Source of the DNA: CAMTUH01 sp947084935
GTDB taxonomy: Bacteria; Pseudomonadota; Gammaproteobacteria; Coxiellales; Coxiellaceae
Length of the DNA: 64,000 nucleotides
Reading direction: 5' to 3'
Assembly (NCBI GenBank): GCA_947084935.1
Contig: CAMTUH010000001.1
Location: 124,001-188,000, forward strand
Part shown: positions 18,344 to 27,013 of the stretch, one piece after another
How the letters are laid out: each line of letters opens with the position of its first letter
Position numbering within the stretch: the first letter of the stretch is position 1
The notes under the pieces: model-generated
What the model was told of the DNA's origin: nothing
Seen by the model: the letters and a program-made list of their open reading frames with translations, nothing else
Databases searched by the model: none
Position numbers and translations under genes: made by a program

Positions 18344-19648
18344 ATGAATATCGGCTTTTTAGGATTAGGGAAATTAGGGCTGCCGGTTGCTCTGGCCGTT
18401 GAGTCTCGAGGACATCGAGTTGTTGGGTATGACGTATCGGGAACCGTGAAAGATATTATCGAGGCAAAGAAAATTCCGTACCGGGAAGAGTGGGCGCAGT
18501 CGTATTTAGAAAAATCCCAGATCCAATTTTTGCCGATTGCAGAGGTGGTTCGTCAGTCGGAAATTATTTTTGTTCCCATACAAACCCCGCATCATCCAAA
18601 ATATGAAGGTGTGACGAGAATCCCGGAAGAACGAATTGATTTTGATTATCAATACCTGAAACAAGGGATTAAAGCGCTGGCAGATGAGATTGAAAAACAA
18701 GGCGAAGATAAAGTCGTTATTATTATTTCTACGGTGCTGCCGGGAACGATTCGAAAAGAAATAAAGCCGTTGTTGGGGTCGCATACCAAGCTGTGTTACA
18801 ACCCCTTTTTCATTGCCATGGGAACGGCTATACGCGATTTTCTGTGGTCGGAATTCATCTTATTTGGCGTTGATGATGATTGGGCCGCAGAAAAAGCCGA
18901 AAAATTTTATCGAACGATAAATCACTCGCCTTTTTATAAAACCACGATTGAAAATGCGGAGCTGATTAAAGTCGTTTATAACACGTTTATTTCGACTAAA
19001 ATTGCGTTTGTTAATACCGTCATGGAAATGTGTCATAAATTGCCGAACACCAACGTGGATGACGTGACCAACGCATTAAAAATGGGCCACGTCAGAATCA
19101 TCAGCGATAAATACTTTAGCGGTGGTATGGGTGATGGGGGTGGTTGCCACCCTCGCGATAACATTGCGTTGAGTTGGTTGTCGCAACAGTTGGATTTAAG
19201 TTACGACTGGTTTAGCCACATCATGATGCAACGGGAAAAACAGACGGAGTGGTTTGCCGATCTGATGGAACAGCACGCGAACGGTCGGCCTTTGGTGATA
19301 CTGGGCAAGTCCTTTAAACCAGAGTCCAGCATCGAAACCGGTAGTCCGTCGGTGTTATTAAAAAATTTATTGATGGAAAGAGGCCATGACGTTGCCATGT
19401 GGGACCCGTACGTGGATCACAGAGATCAACTGGATCCTGCGTGGACAACCCAGCCGTGTCTGTATTTTATCGGTACCAAACACGAGGAATTTTTAACGTT
19501 TCCGTTCGTACCAGGATCGGCCGTTTTGGATCCGTGGCGATACATTTCCGAACGAAACGGCGTGGAAGTCATCCAAATTGGGGCGGGATCTAAAACAGCG
19601 CATAAATCAAAAAGCGAAGATTCCAAGGAAGTTCCCATTGAAGCCTGA
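18344..19648 (+). CDS. UDP-glucose/GDP-mannose dehydrogenase family protein
   Basis: 434 residues. GFLGLGKLGLPVALA (4-18) is the NAD-binding Rossmann motif. Lys209 and Asn213 (ELIKVVYN) and Cys268 in GGGCHPRDN are the catalytic residues of four-electron nucleotide-sugar dehydrogenases, which turn an NDP-hexose into an NDP-uronic acid. RBS AAGGAAA precedes the ATG. It differs from the second family member at 40366-41718, which lacks the catalytic Cys. It overlaps the following glycosyltransferase gene by a few bases, so the two are translationally coupled. The substrate (UDP-Glc, UDP-GlcNAc or other) is not resolved. Confidence 0.82.
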   Translation: MNIGFLGLGKLGLPVALAVESRGHRVVGYDVSGTVKDIIEAKKIPYREEWAQSYLEKSQIQFLPIAEVVRQSEIIFVPIQTPHHPKYEGVTRIPEERIDFDYQYLKQGIKALADEIEKQGEDKVVIIISTVLPGTIRKEIKPLLGSHTKLCYNPFFIAMGTAIRDFLWSEFILFGVDDDWAAEKAEKFYRTINHSPFYKTTIENAELIKVVYNTFISTKIAFVNTVMEMCHKLPNTNVDDVTNALKMGHVRIISDKYFSGGMGDGGGCHPRDNIALSWLSQQLDLSYDWFSHIMMQREKQTEWFADLMEQHANGRPLVILGKSFKPESSIETGSPSVLLKNLLMERGHDVAMWDPYVDHRDQLDPAWTTQPCLYFIGTKHEEFLTFPFVPGSAVLDPWRYISERNGVEVIQIGAGSKTAHKSKSEDSKEVPIEA

Positions 19649-20402
19649 AGTGCTTAGCATTGGTGTGATCGTTCCGGTTTATAATGAAGAGAAAAATATT
19701 AAACCGTTGCTAACCCGAGTTATTAACGAGCTTGCGGGGACCAATCACACGATTTGTATTGTCGATGACGGCAGCCGGGATCAAACCATACCGATTCTTC
19801 ACTCGTTAATGGTAGACCATCCCCACATTCATTTGATTCAGCGAACCAAAACCCGCGCCGGTTGCCAACGTGGGGGCGCATCTCTTCATGCATTACAGTG
19901 GTTAATTGAAAATACCCCACATGAAGTGATTGCCGAAGTGGATGCTGATGGTGCGCACCCACCCGAAGAACTCCTCAACGGGGCCCGATGCATCAGTTTA
20001 TTGGGGGTTGATGTTGCCATCGCCTCAAAATACGTCTATGCGTCTCGTGTGGAAGGGCGATCCTTGAGTCGGCGGTTTATCAGCACATTTTACAGTACTT
20101 CAGCGCGGGTTTTGTTTAACCGTCGTATTCGCGATTACAGCAACAGCTTTCGGTTTTATTCTCGGAAAGCCGTTGAACGGGTCCTACAATTAAAACCGCG
20201 CTATACGAGCCCCATTTATTTGCTGGAAATACTCGCCATGCTGATTGCCGGTCGATTTCAAATCCTAGAAATTCCCACACACTATGTGGAAAGAAATCGG
20301 GGCGATTCAAAAGTCAAAGTGATCGATTTGATTAAAGGATTTTTAAGCATGCTGGATATCGCCATTCGATTTCGGCTTAAGAAATACCAGGTAAATCTGT
20401 AG
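19638..20402 (+). CDS. Family 2 glycosyltransferase, dolichol-phosphate-mannose-synthase-like
   Basis: 254 residues from a TTG at 19638 that has a near-perfect RBS (AAGGAAG, 7 bases upstream) and overlaps the end of the dehydrogenase gene. Longer in-frame starts would lie deep inside that gene. GVIVPVYNEEKNIKPLL and CIVDDGSRDQT form the nucleotide-binding part; AEVDADGAHPPEEL is the metal-binding DAD motif; and the C-terminal NRGDSKVKVIDLIKGFLSML matches DPM1-like enzymes. It has no C-terminal transmembrane helices, like soluble DPM1. It likely moves a sugar from NDP to polyprenyl phosphate, making a lipid-linked donor. The GT-C-like membrane proteins in this window would need such a donor. 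Confidence 0.8.
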   Translation: MKPEVLSIGVIVPVYNEEKNIKPLLTRVINELAGTNHTICIVDDGSRDQTIPILHSLMVDHPHIHLIQRTKTRAGCQRGGASLHALQWLIENTPHEVIAEVDADGAHPPEELLNGARCISLLGVDVAIASKYVYASRVEGRSLSRRFISTFYSTSARVLFNRRIRDYSNSFRFYSRKAVERVLQLKPRYTSPIYLLEILAMLIAGRFQILEIPTHYVERNRGDSKVKVIDLIKGFLSMLDIAIRFRLKKYQVNL

Positions 20403-20527
20403 TTCCTTGATTTCGCGGAGCCTGTCCTCGTCTTGCGGGGACTCCATCAAGGCTACAGCTTAATTCGTAGCCTGGGTGCAGCCCCATTTCGGGGCGTAAC
20501 CCAGGAATTCCTTGGCTCCATCAACAA
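20403..20527. repeat. Palindromic interspersed repeat B, copy 1
   Basis: A compound inverted repeat. An inner palindrome is formed by gtagcctgggtgcagccc and the complementary ggggcgtaacccagg, flanked by aattccttga / tccatcaaggctac arms. Similar units are at 20951-21060, 23880-23945 and 60439-60556. It fills the gap between a glycosyltransferase and a small membrane protein gene. Confidence 0.85.
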
Positions 20528-20797
20528 TTAGATTGGGTTGAACGGTCTGCGTTCTTCTTCTTCGTTGTTGTTGGGTTGGTGATTATCCATCCAACCGCCA
20601 ACCACATTGCCCATTACAACAGCACCACCTATCGTACATAGCATAGCCACAATGACGTTTGCATTCACGATGTCGGAACTTCGTGGGTCGAACACCCACA
20701 GTTCATGACCGAGTGAAAATACAAATGATGCAGTACCCAAAATGGTACGGTATGAAAGCTCGGCGAAATATTGTCTGGCCGAATTAAATAATCTCAT
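20528..20797 (-). CDS. Small membrane protein of unknown function
   Basis: 89 residues. AAGGA nine bases ahead of the ATG supports translation. Two hydrophobic stretches (about 17-30 and 46-66, the latter ANVIVAMLCTIGGAVVMGNVVGGW) are followed by a hydrophilic, Asn- and Glu-rich C-terminal tail (NNNEEEERRPFNPI). I do not recognise a family. It is isolated between two repeat blocks, with its stop next to repeat B copy 1. Confidence 0.55.
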   Translation of the reverse strand: MRLFNSARQYFAELSYRTILGTASFVFSLGHELWVFDPRSSDIVNANVIVAMLCTIGGAVVMGNVVGGWMDNHQPNNNEEEERRPFNPI

Positions 20798-20897
20798 ATT
20801 TATTATCCTTTTTAATTATTACTTAATGATAAATTATTATCGAAAAAATAAGTTCGGATTATATTTCTCTATTTCAGAACAAATGTCAACTGCGGCT

Positions 20898-21060
20898 GTA
20901 GGTTGGGCTGAATGAAATGAAGCCCAACAATTAATTCGTTGGGCTTCGAAGCGTAGCCTGGGTGTAGCCTTGATGCAGCGAAGCGTAATCAAGGAATTCC
21001 TGAGTTCCTGGGTTACGCAGGGCTGCACCCAGGCTACGAATTCGCTCCATCAAGGCTACA
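20898..21060. repeat. Repeat A copy 2 fused to repeat B copy 2
   Basis: Bases 20898-20951 are identical to 483-536 (54 of 54). They run directly into a repeat B unit (20951-21060) with the arms gtagcctgggtg and cacccaggctac. The region 20798-21111 holds no gene. Besides this compound repeat it contains, at about 21066-21107, a third palindrome-like unit (tgcaacaacgctggacaag then cgcgggacgtcgggatgacg) that looks like another interspersed element but has only one copy in the window. Confidence 0.85.
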
Positions 21061-21111
21061 TCCTGCCATGTGCAACAACGCTGGACAAGCCGCGGGACGT
21101 CGGGATGACGG

Positions 21112-22089
21112 TTAAGAAGACTCTGCAAAATCTGTCTCACTACTTGCGATGAGCGATTCAGTAAGCCTCTTTTCCTTGCGCCAAAAAATCCAAAAAAGAC
21201 CACCCGGTAAGTAAATGAAAAACATCATAATGCCAAACAGAACTGAAAGAGAAAAGGCAGCCGTGGCAGAAACGCCAATCAAAGCGAAGAACGTAATCAT
21301 CGCGCCCTCCCGAATTCCCCAACCACCGATGGAGATCGGGAGTGACATAGCGAGAATTACGGGTGGAACCAACGCCAGGGCATTGAGCAACCCAATGTGT
21401 ATCTGCAGGCCTTGAGCCAGGAAATAAACGGCGAGTACTTGGCTGATGGTGGCCAGTATCGTAATAATAAACATCAGGGCTGTTTTTATTGGGAATTGCC
21501 ACAGCCTATTTGTATCCACAGACAATCGCTGAATCATGTGTGTGATGCGAAAACGGTGCCAGTGAATGGGAAGCCGGTGCAAATAGCTTAATAAAATAAA
21601 TCCGAGTACTCCCGCGATAACTAAAGCTTCAAATAGAATAACAAACGGCAGGGTGCCAAACAGTGATTTGAACATTCGTATCGACAGTTCAACCGTGAGC
21701 AAAAGCACCAGCAGTCCAATCAGTCGCTCTAAAAAAACTGCACTAATCAGTTGAGGGAAAGAGGTATTGGTTGACTTCATGAGCTGTACGCGCAGAGCAT
21801 CACCGGCAATACCCGTAGGAAGACAGGCATTAAAAAACATACCTATCCAGTAGATTTGTAACGCCGTACGAAAAGACTGATTGACGCGAAACAGCGGTAG
21901 GATAAGACACCATCGGGCCACGCCAGCAAAAAATTGAATGGCCACGAATAGCGCGCCCAGGAGTAAAGCAGAAAGGCTTAGCGTGTGTCTAAAAGAGGCG
22001 ACAGCCGTGAAATTTATTTTCGATAAAAACCAGTAAAACAAGCCAAGAGTAATGATGATTTTAATAAATAAAAATAAGTGTTTTTTCAT
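21112..22089 (-). CDS. Flippase-like integral membrane protein (UPF0104/YbhN, LPG synthase TM domain)
   Basis: 325 residues with about eight transmembrane helices. The family motif FFNACLPTGIAGDALRV (about residues 81-97) and MSLPISIGGWGIREGAMITFF (about 242-262) are hallmarks of the lysylphosphatidylglycerol-synthetase membrane domain family. Members without the synthase domain are proposed lipid or lipid-linked sugar translocases. It may flip a polyprenyl-phosphate sugar made by the DPM-like transferase 1.7 kb away (inference from neighbourhood). It is transcribed leftward, downstream of the radical SAM gene and separated from it by a repeat. Confidence 0.78.
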   Translation of the reverse strand: MKKHLFLFIKIIITLGLFYWFLSKINFTAVASFRHTLSLSALLLGALFVAIQFFAGVARWCLILPLFRVNQSFRTALQIYWIGMFFNACLPTGIAGDALRVQLMKSTNTSFPQLISAVFLERLIGLLVLLLTVELSIRMFKSLFGTLPFVILFEALVIAGVLGFILLSYLHRLPIHWHRFRITHMIQRLSVDTNRLWQFPIKTALMFIITILATISQVLAVYFLAQGLQIHIGLLNALALVPPVILAMSLPISIGGWGIREGAMITFFALIGVSATAAFSLSVLFGIMMFFIYLPGGLFWIFWRKEKRLTESLIASSETDFAESS

Positions 22090-22152
22090 GGGTCAAGCAG
22101 TCTCACCTAACTTCGTCCTCTTTAACATGGCAAGTGCGTTCAACCCCCACCG

Positions 22153-22260
22153 CGTCATTGCGAGGAGCCCCAGACCTTGATCTGGGGCGACGAAACAATC
22201 CAGAGAATTATTTAGTTAATTCTGGATTGCCGCGGTGCCTGACGGCGCCTCGCAATGACG
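22153..22260. repeat. Palindromic repeat C, copy 1 (intergenic)
   Basis: Terminal inverted arms cgtcattgcgagg (22153-22165) and cctcgcaatgacg (22248-22260) with inner complementary blocks around aatccagaatt. The same arms bound the element at 40591-40671, which lies inside a gene. It occupies most of the gap between the flippase-like and radical SAM genes. Confidence 0.88.
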
Positions 22261-22307
22261 CAGTGGAGTGCGGTTGCCATGGTCATCCTCCCACGAGGGC
22301 AGGAAAA

Positions 22308-23858
22308 TTAAGTGGACAATACACTTGCTTCCAGTGTGGGTTCTTGGTCAATGTGAATATCATCCTTTTTCTGGCGTAATTCGTAAGTTAAACGAATCAC
22401 CTGAGGCTGCTTGATTTCCAAATCAAAAAAATCGGATTCGTTGTAGCGCAGCCAACATTCCCACTTTGGGTTTTTATAAGTTAAATTACCGCGCATCATC
22501 GTATAAAACCCTAGAAATAAATCTCGAATTTGTCGAAACCCGGTAATTCGCCGCAGTTGACGGATTAATTGTTTGGGGCGCAGATAAAAAGATTTAAAAG
22601 CATATTTTTCAAACTCATAAATTTCTTTCGCGGTTAAATTCGGATTTTTCAGCAGGACTTCGCCCTGCCCATATTCATTCCAGTTTCGGTGCAGCAGTAA
22701 ACCTTCGCGTTCTGCCCGCTGAAAAATTTGCGTGCCGGGGTAGGGAGTCATAATATTCAGCTGAAATAAATCGAGGTCGAGCGCTTTAGCAAAATCCAAG
22801 GTCGCCTGCATGGATTCTTGTGTTTCTTCGGGGCTACCAATGATAAAAGAACCGCGTACCTCCAAACCGTAATCGTGCGCGATTTTGACGGTATTTTTAT
22901 AGCGTTTTTTATCGATGGGCTTTCGAATGCTTTCTAAAATACGATCATCGCCGCTTTCGATGCCGATCAGTACTTGATGGCAGCCGGCTTTTTTCATGGC
23001 CTCTGCCATTTTTTCGTTGAAGCAATCCGCTCGGATGTAAGCGGTCCACGTGATGTCGACTTTATCTTTTATTAATAATTCACAAAATTCTAAGACGCGC
23101 TGTTTGGCAACAGTAAACGTGTCGTCGTAAAATTGAATTTGTCGGATGCCGTATTTTTCACGCAATAATTTAATCTGTTCGACCATGCTCTGCGCGCTTC
23201 GTGAGCGCAAGGTGGTGAACGCTGAATTACAGAACGTGCATTTGCCCGGGCAACCGCGGGTCATCAGCATATTGATGGCGGGATAGCGGTGATAAGAACC
23301 CAACGCCGGAAAATACTTGCTGAAATCGACCAGGTGGTACGCCGGCATCGGATAATCATCGAGGTTTTTGTTAATGTCTCGTGGTGGGTTGTTGATGACC
23401 GTATTGCCGGAACGGTAGCTGAGCCCTAAAATTTCTGGGTACGGTTTTCCTTGCAGGATTTCCAGCATTAAATCTTCACCGTCACCTCGGCCAACGAGAT
23501 CAATGCTGGAATTTCTCAGCATGCTTTCGGGTGCAGCTTCCGCGTGTACACCGCCGGCGACGACTGTGCAGTCTGGTACGGTTTGTTTACACAGCCGCGC
23601 GATGTGGTGGGCGGGAATCGCCATGTTTGTCAGCACCGATACGCCGACGAAGCGCGGCTGTTTCTTTTTTAATTCGGTGATGACGTCTTCTTCGGTTAAC
23701 CGGTTGGCGTGGACGTCCAAGATTTCTACGGAGTAGCCACGTGCAAGACAGTGGCTGGCAATCGAGAGTATTCCTAATGGGGGCAAAGAATTTTGCAGCA
23801 CGCCTCGTTTGTTGAGCACCGCCCAGGGAGGGTATATCAGTAAAAGATCTAGGCGCAT
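22308..23858 (-). CDS. B12-binding-domain radical SAM protein (copy 1)
   Basis: 516 residues. An N-terminal cobalamin-binding-like domain (about 1-150; GILSIASHCLARGYSVEILD, VTVVAGGVHAEAAPE-type sequence) precedes a radical SAM domain with the cluster motif C203-x3-C207-x2-C210 in RGCPGKCTFC. Further radical SAM landmarks such as GIESGDD and FIIGSPEET follow. Such enzymes bind a 4Fe-4S cluster, cleave SAM and, with cobalamin, often add methyl groups to unactivated carbons. RBS GGGA lies six bases from the ATG. The DUF6580 gene and the cobalamin genes lie immediately to the right, which supports real use of B12. Confidence 0.85.
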   Translation of the reverse strand: MRLDLLLIYPPWAVLNKRGVLQNSLPPLGILSIASHCLARGYSVEILDVHANRLTEEDVITELKKKQPRFVGVSVLTNMAIPAHHIARLCKQTVPDCTVVAGGVHAEAAPESMLRNSSIDLVGRGDGEDLMLEILQGKPYPEILGLSYRSGNTVINNPPRDINKNLDDYPMPAYHLVDFSKYFPALGSYHRYPAINMLMTRGCPGKCTFCNSAFTTLRSRSAQSMVEQIKLLREKYGIRQIQFYDDTFTVAKQRVLEFCELLIKDKVDITWTAYIRADCFNEKMAEAMKKAGCHQVLIGIESGDDRILESIRKPIDKKRYKNTVKIAHDYGLEVRGSFIIGSPEETQESMQATLDFAKALDLDLFQLNIMTPYPGTQIFQRAEREGLLLHRNWNEYGQGEVLLKNPNLTAKEIYEFEKYAFKSFYLRPKQLIRQLRRITGFRQIRDLFLGFYTMMRGNLTYKNPKWECWLRYNESDFFDLEIKQPQVIRLTYELRQKKDDIHIDQEPTLEASVLST

Positions 23859-23879
23859 GTTGTTCCCTTACTAAAATAA

Positions 23880-23945
23880 GTAGCCTTGATGCAGCTATGC
23901 GAAATCAAGGAATTCCCGGGTTACGCTTCGCTTCACCCAGGCTAC
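23880..23945. repeat. Palindromic repeat B, copy 3, overlapping a gene end
   Basis: Contains gtagccttgatgcagc, gaaatcaaggaattcc and ggttacgcttcgcttcaccc then aggctac, the same parts as the copies near 20.4-21.0 kb and 60.4 kb. Its right side codes the last dozen residues and stop of the membrane protein gene at 23905. Confidence 0.85.
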
Positions 23946-24453
23946 AAAAAATTAAAGGGGTGAAAATAACCGCTCCCCATGCAAGGTTTCCGAGCAATGA
24001 GTTGCTGAGAAACGGAATGCCGGCCGTAAAGCAGGCCATTAATCCGGCAGCTGTCTTTGGATAGAGCGTTGAGGTTAGCCACGTTCCAAAATTAGTCCAC
24101 AGCCAGAAACCAAATGTTGAGCCCACCAGTGCGTAAAAAAGTCTCACTACAGACGATTTTTCCCTTAAGCAGGCCATGCCTAAAAAAAGAGCCGCAATAA
24201 ATCCACTGTACGTGAAAAAGGACCAAAAGCCAAAGAGCGGGTAATGATTTGTGAAGCCGAGAACTATGTCGGAAAGTATAAGCGCCATTAATCCCAAAGA
24301 GATTGCCTGATTTTTAGGCAAAAAGTAAGTGAGTGCCAAAGCGGCGCAAAAAATGGGCGCTGTATTCGGAGGATGTGGTAATAAACGGGTCAAGATGAGA
24401 AAAGCAAGCCATGGAATAAGGCTGACGTTTTTTTGTAATTTACGGGTGTCCAT
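23905..24453 (-). CDS. DUF6580-type membrane protein, candidate cobalamin transporter
   Basis: 182 residues with five to six transmembrane helices. The sequence PHPPNTAPIFCAALALTYFLP (about 26-46) and ALILSDIVLGF fit the DUF6580 family, described as putative transport proteins and similar in layout to ECF S-components. RBS AAGGA is seven bases upstream. The neighbours are a cobalamin adenosyltransferase and a BtuB-like receptor (divergent, 67 bases away) and a B12-radical SAM gene. A role in carrying cobalamin across the inner membrane is therefore plausible, since no BtuCD is present here. The C-terminus (CSLGEAKRNPGIP) is encoded by palindromic repeat B, so the native tail was replaced or extended. 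Confidence 0.65.
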   Translation of the reverse strand: MDTRKLQKNVSLIPWLAFLILTRLLPHPPNTAPIFCAALALTYFLPKNQAISLGLMALILSDIVLGFTNHYPLFGFWSFFTYSGFIAALFLGMACLREKSSVVRLFYALVGSTFGFWLWTNFGTWLTSTLYPKTAAGLMACFTAGIPFLSNSLLGNLAWGAVIFTPLIFCSLGEAKRNPGIP

Positions 24454-24520
24454 GTTAGTGTTCCTTGCTAAAAATACGACCCGACAAAATTATCACATCT
24501 TTACTGGGTAGAGAACCCCC

Positions 24521-25093
24521 ATGGTTAAAATAACTAAGGTTTATACGAAGACGGGAGACGCGGGTGAAACCAGCTTGGCGGGTAGCGTTCGGGTCATAAA
24601 ATTTGATACGCGGGTGGAAGCGATTGGTACGGTTGATGAATTAAATTCAGTGCTCGGCGTAATTGTTGCTTACGTGAGCGAATCCACTCAAAACTTTTCT
24701 GATTTAATTCGGCGCCTGCAGAGAATTCAAAATGAATTGTTTGATTTAGGAGCTGAGTTATCGATTGTGGATAAAGTAATTGCTTATTTATCTGAAAAAA
24801 ATGTAGAAACTTTGGAACATGAAATTGATGAGATGAATGTTCATTTACCGATACTGCATTCTTTTATTCTGCCCGGCGGCTCAAAAATTTCTGCGCAGTT
24901 GCACGTGGCCCGTGCTGTCTGCCGAAGAGCGGAGCGGATTCTGGTTAAATTAGCCGATGAGGATGAAGTAGAAAAATACGCTGTTCCTTACGTGAATCGT
25001 TTGAGTGATTGGCTGTTTGTAACGGCTCGGTTTGTGAATCATGAATTGAATGTGGATGAGCCTTTGTGGAAGCCGGCTAACCCCCTCCTTTAA
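24521..25093 (+). CDS. PduO-type cob(I)alamin adenosyltransferase
   Basis: 190 residues. KVYTKTGDAGETSLAGS (6-22) is the ATP-binding signature of PduO/MMAB adenosyltransferases; VEAIGTVDELNSVLG follows, and LPGGSKISAQLHVARAVCRRAER is the conserved core helix. The enzyme transfers adenosyl from ATP to cob(I)alamin, making coenzyme B12. It is first in a rightward operon with the BtuB-like receptor two bases downstream. Together with the divergent DUF6580 gene this forms a cobalamin uptake and activation unit. Confidence 0.9.
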   Translation: MVKITKVYTKTGDAGETSLAGSVRVIKFDTRVEAIGTVDELNSVLGVIVAYVSESTQNFSDLIRRLQRIQNELFDLGAELSIVDKVIAYLSEKNVETLEHEIDEMNVHLPILHSFILPGGSKISAQLHVARAVCRRAERILVKLADEDEVEKYAVPYVNRLSDWLFVTARFVNHELNVDEPLWKPANPLL

Positions 25094-25095
25094 AA

Positions 25096-27012
25096 ATGAA
25101 ATGTTTCATTAAATTTATTTTTTACAGCGCTGTATTTTTTACCTCACTCGGCCTCGCCGACGACCAAGTTCCCGACGTGACGGTTTCTGCTGAGTCTTTT
25201 GATAGCCTCGATAATTATACCTTTCGCTCGCCCATCAGCATTTCTAAGGAAGAGATACAAGCCAGAGGGGCACACAACGTCGGCGATATTTTACAACAAA
25301 GCAGCGATATTCAATTACGGCAGTTATACGAAGGCGCGCCGATAACACCAAGCATGCGTGGATTTGGCGACAACGCGAACAGCAACGTATTAATTTTAAT
25401 TAACGGTATGCCGATTTCGTATTCGGACATGGGTGCCGTTTTATTAGATGCGATTCCGCTCAACGATATTGAGCGTATTGAGATCTTGCCCGGTAGTGCG
25501 GGTGTATTGTATGGGGATCAAGCCGTCGGCGGCGTTGTAAATATTATTACGCCACAATTTCTTGAGTCCCACTATCAAAGCACATTAACCGTCGGTAGCT
25601 ACGATTCCGTGAAATACAATTTAGGAATGGCTTATCCTATTGCAGAAGGGTTAACGGCTCATTTCGACGGGCAATTTTACCGTACCGATAATTATCGCGA
25701 GCACAATCAGCTCACGCAAGGCACTGTGGGTGTTGGCTTAAATAAGCAATACGCGAGCGGCTCTGTTCAGTGGGATTACCACTATTACGTGAATAATTTA
25801 CAGTATCCGGGCGCGTTAACGGCGGAGCAAATTGCGGAAAATCGGCGGCAAGCTCAAAACACAACGGATTTCGATAACCAAAAACACAATGATGTTTCTG
25901 TGCAGTGGAAACAGCTTATTAGTGATAATTACTCATTCAATCAGGGCTTGATCGTACAAACCATGCGGGGCAAAGGTGTATTGACTAATCCCTTCACCGA
26001 AGATCGCAATCTGGTTGAAACTAACCCCACGATATTGGGTGCTTTTGATCTGAAAAACACACCCGTGCATTACCAGACGGGAATATCTCTGCAGTATTCT
26101 AATTATATTTTGCAAGGGACTCAGTTTTTCGATAATTCGAGTCAATATAAAGAGGCGGCTTTCGCTCAATTCGTAATGGCGTTGACGCGGCAATTGGACT
26201 TCACGGCCGGTGCGCGAGGGGCAGAAGCTCAAAGCCGCTTAATTACGAATACGACACGGCGAGCCGTTAATTCAGCGTTGATCAGCGATCTTGGATTGGA
26301 ATGGAAATTCAATCCTCGCCTTAAATTCTATTTACGTCGTGCGGGGAGTTATCGTTTCCCGAAGGCAGAAGAAAATGCGTTATCGAAAGACGACCAACCG
26401 CTTAAGACGCAAGAGGGAGAGTCGTATGAAACGGGTCTGATGTGGCAGCACGCCGGCCATCAATTTATCATTGATTTGTATCACTTGGATCTCACCAATG
26501 AAATTATGTACGTGCCAACGATTTCGGGCTTGTTGGGCGTCAACGAAAATTTGCCTCCGACGAAGCGTTTTGGGGGATCGGCTAAATATCAATTTCCGAT
26601 TGATGAAAAACTAAAAATGGGGATCAATTATTCCTACGTCGATGCGCGATTCAGTTCGGGCTCCAATCGAGGAAAGCGAATTCCTTTCGTTGCAGCGAAC
26701 AAAGGCACGATCAGTCTCGATTATTATTTTTTACCGCGATGGACCTTGCGTGCGGAGACCGTTTTATTGGGCGATCAATTTCCCGATGGTGACGTCACCA
26801 ACCAAGGTGCTTTATTGCAGGGTTATGCCGTTGTTAATGTGGTTCTGCGGTATAAATACAAATATATTTCAGTTGTGGCAACTGTTAATAACGTGACGAA
26901 TGAGCGGTACAATAACTTTGCTCAAGTGGTACCGTTGGGGTCGAGCATAGAAACCTTTTATTACCCTGCGCCGACACGAAATGTGTGGCTCAGCATTAAT
27001 TTTGAAATGTAG
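25096..27012 (+). CDS. TonB-dependent outer-membrane receptor, BtuB-like
   Basis: 638 residues, near the 600-residue size of BtuB. A signal peptide (about 1-20, ending in GLA) is followed by a TonB-box-like DVTVSA, a plug domain with ADNVGDIL-type and MRGFGDNANSNVLILINGMP sequences, and IEILPGSAGVLYGDQAVGGVVNIIT, the strongest plug hallmark. The rest is alternating beta strands ending in an aromatic-Met barrel terminus (SINFEM). It takes up a large nutrient at the expense of proton motive force. Operon position behind an adenosyltransferase points to cobalamin. It starts two bases after the previous stop. Confidence 0.87.
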   Translation: MKCFIKFIFYSAVFFTSLGLADDQVPDVTVSAESFDSLDNYTFRSPISISKEEIQARGAHNVGDILQQSSDIQLRQLYEGAPITPSMRGFGDNANSNVLILINGMPISYSDMGAVLLDAIPLNDIERIEILPGSAGVLYGDQAVGGVVNIITPQFLESHYQSTLTVGSYDSVKYNLGMAYPIAEGLTAHFDGQFYRTDNYREHNQLTQGTVGVGLNKQYASGSVQWDYHYYVNNLQYPGALTAEQIAENRRQAQNTTDFDNQKHNDVSVQWKQLISDNYSFNQGLIVQTMRGKGVLTNPFTEDRNLVETNPTILGAFDLKNTPVHYQTGISLQYSNYILQGTQFFDNSSQYKEAAFAQFVMALTRQLDFTAGARGAEAQSRLITNTTRRAVNSALISDLGLEWKFNPRLKFYLRRAGSYRFPKAEENALSKDDQPLKTQEGESYETGLMWQHAGHQFIIDLYHLDLTNEIMYVPTISGLLGVNENLPPTKRFGGSAKYQFPIDEKLKMGINYSYVDARFSSGSNRGKRIPFVAANKGTISLDYYFLPRWTLRAETVLLGDQFPDGDVTNQGALLQGYAVVNVVLRYKYKYISVVATVNNVTNERYNNFAQVVPLGSSIETFYYPAPTRNVWLSINFEM

Positions 27013-27013
27013 T

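Noticed and set aside
20403..21060. CRISPR array
   Set aside because: Repeats are palindromic, unevenly spaced and dispersed over the window, without regular spacers or cas genes.
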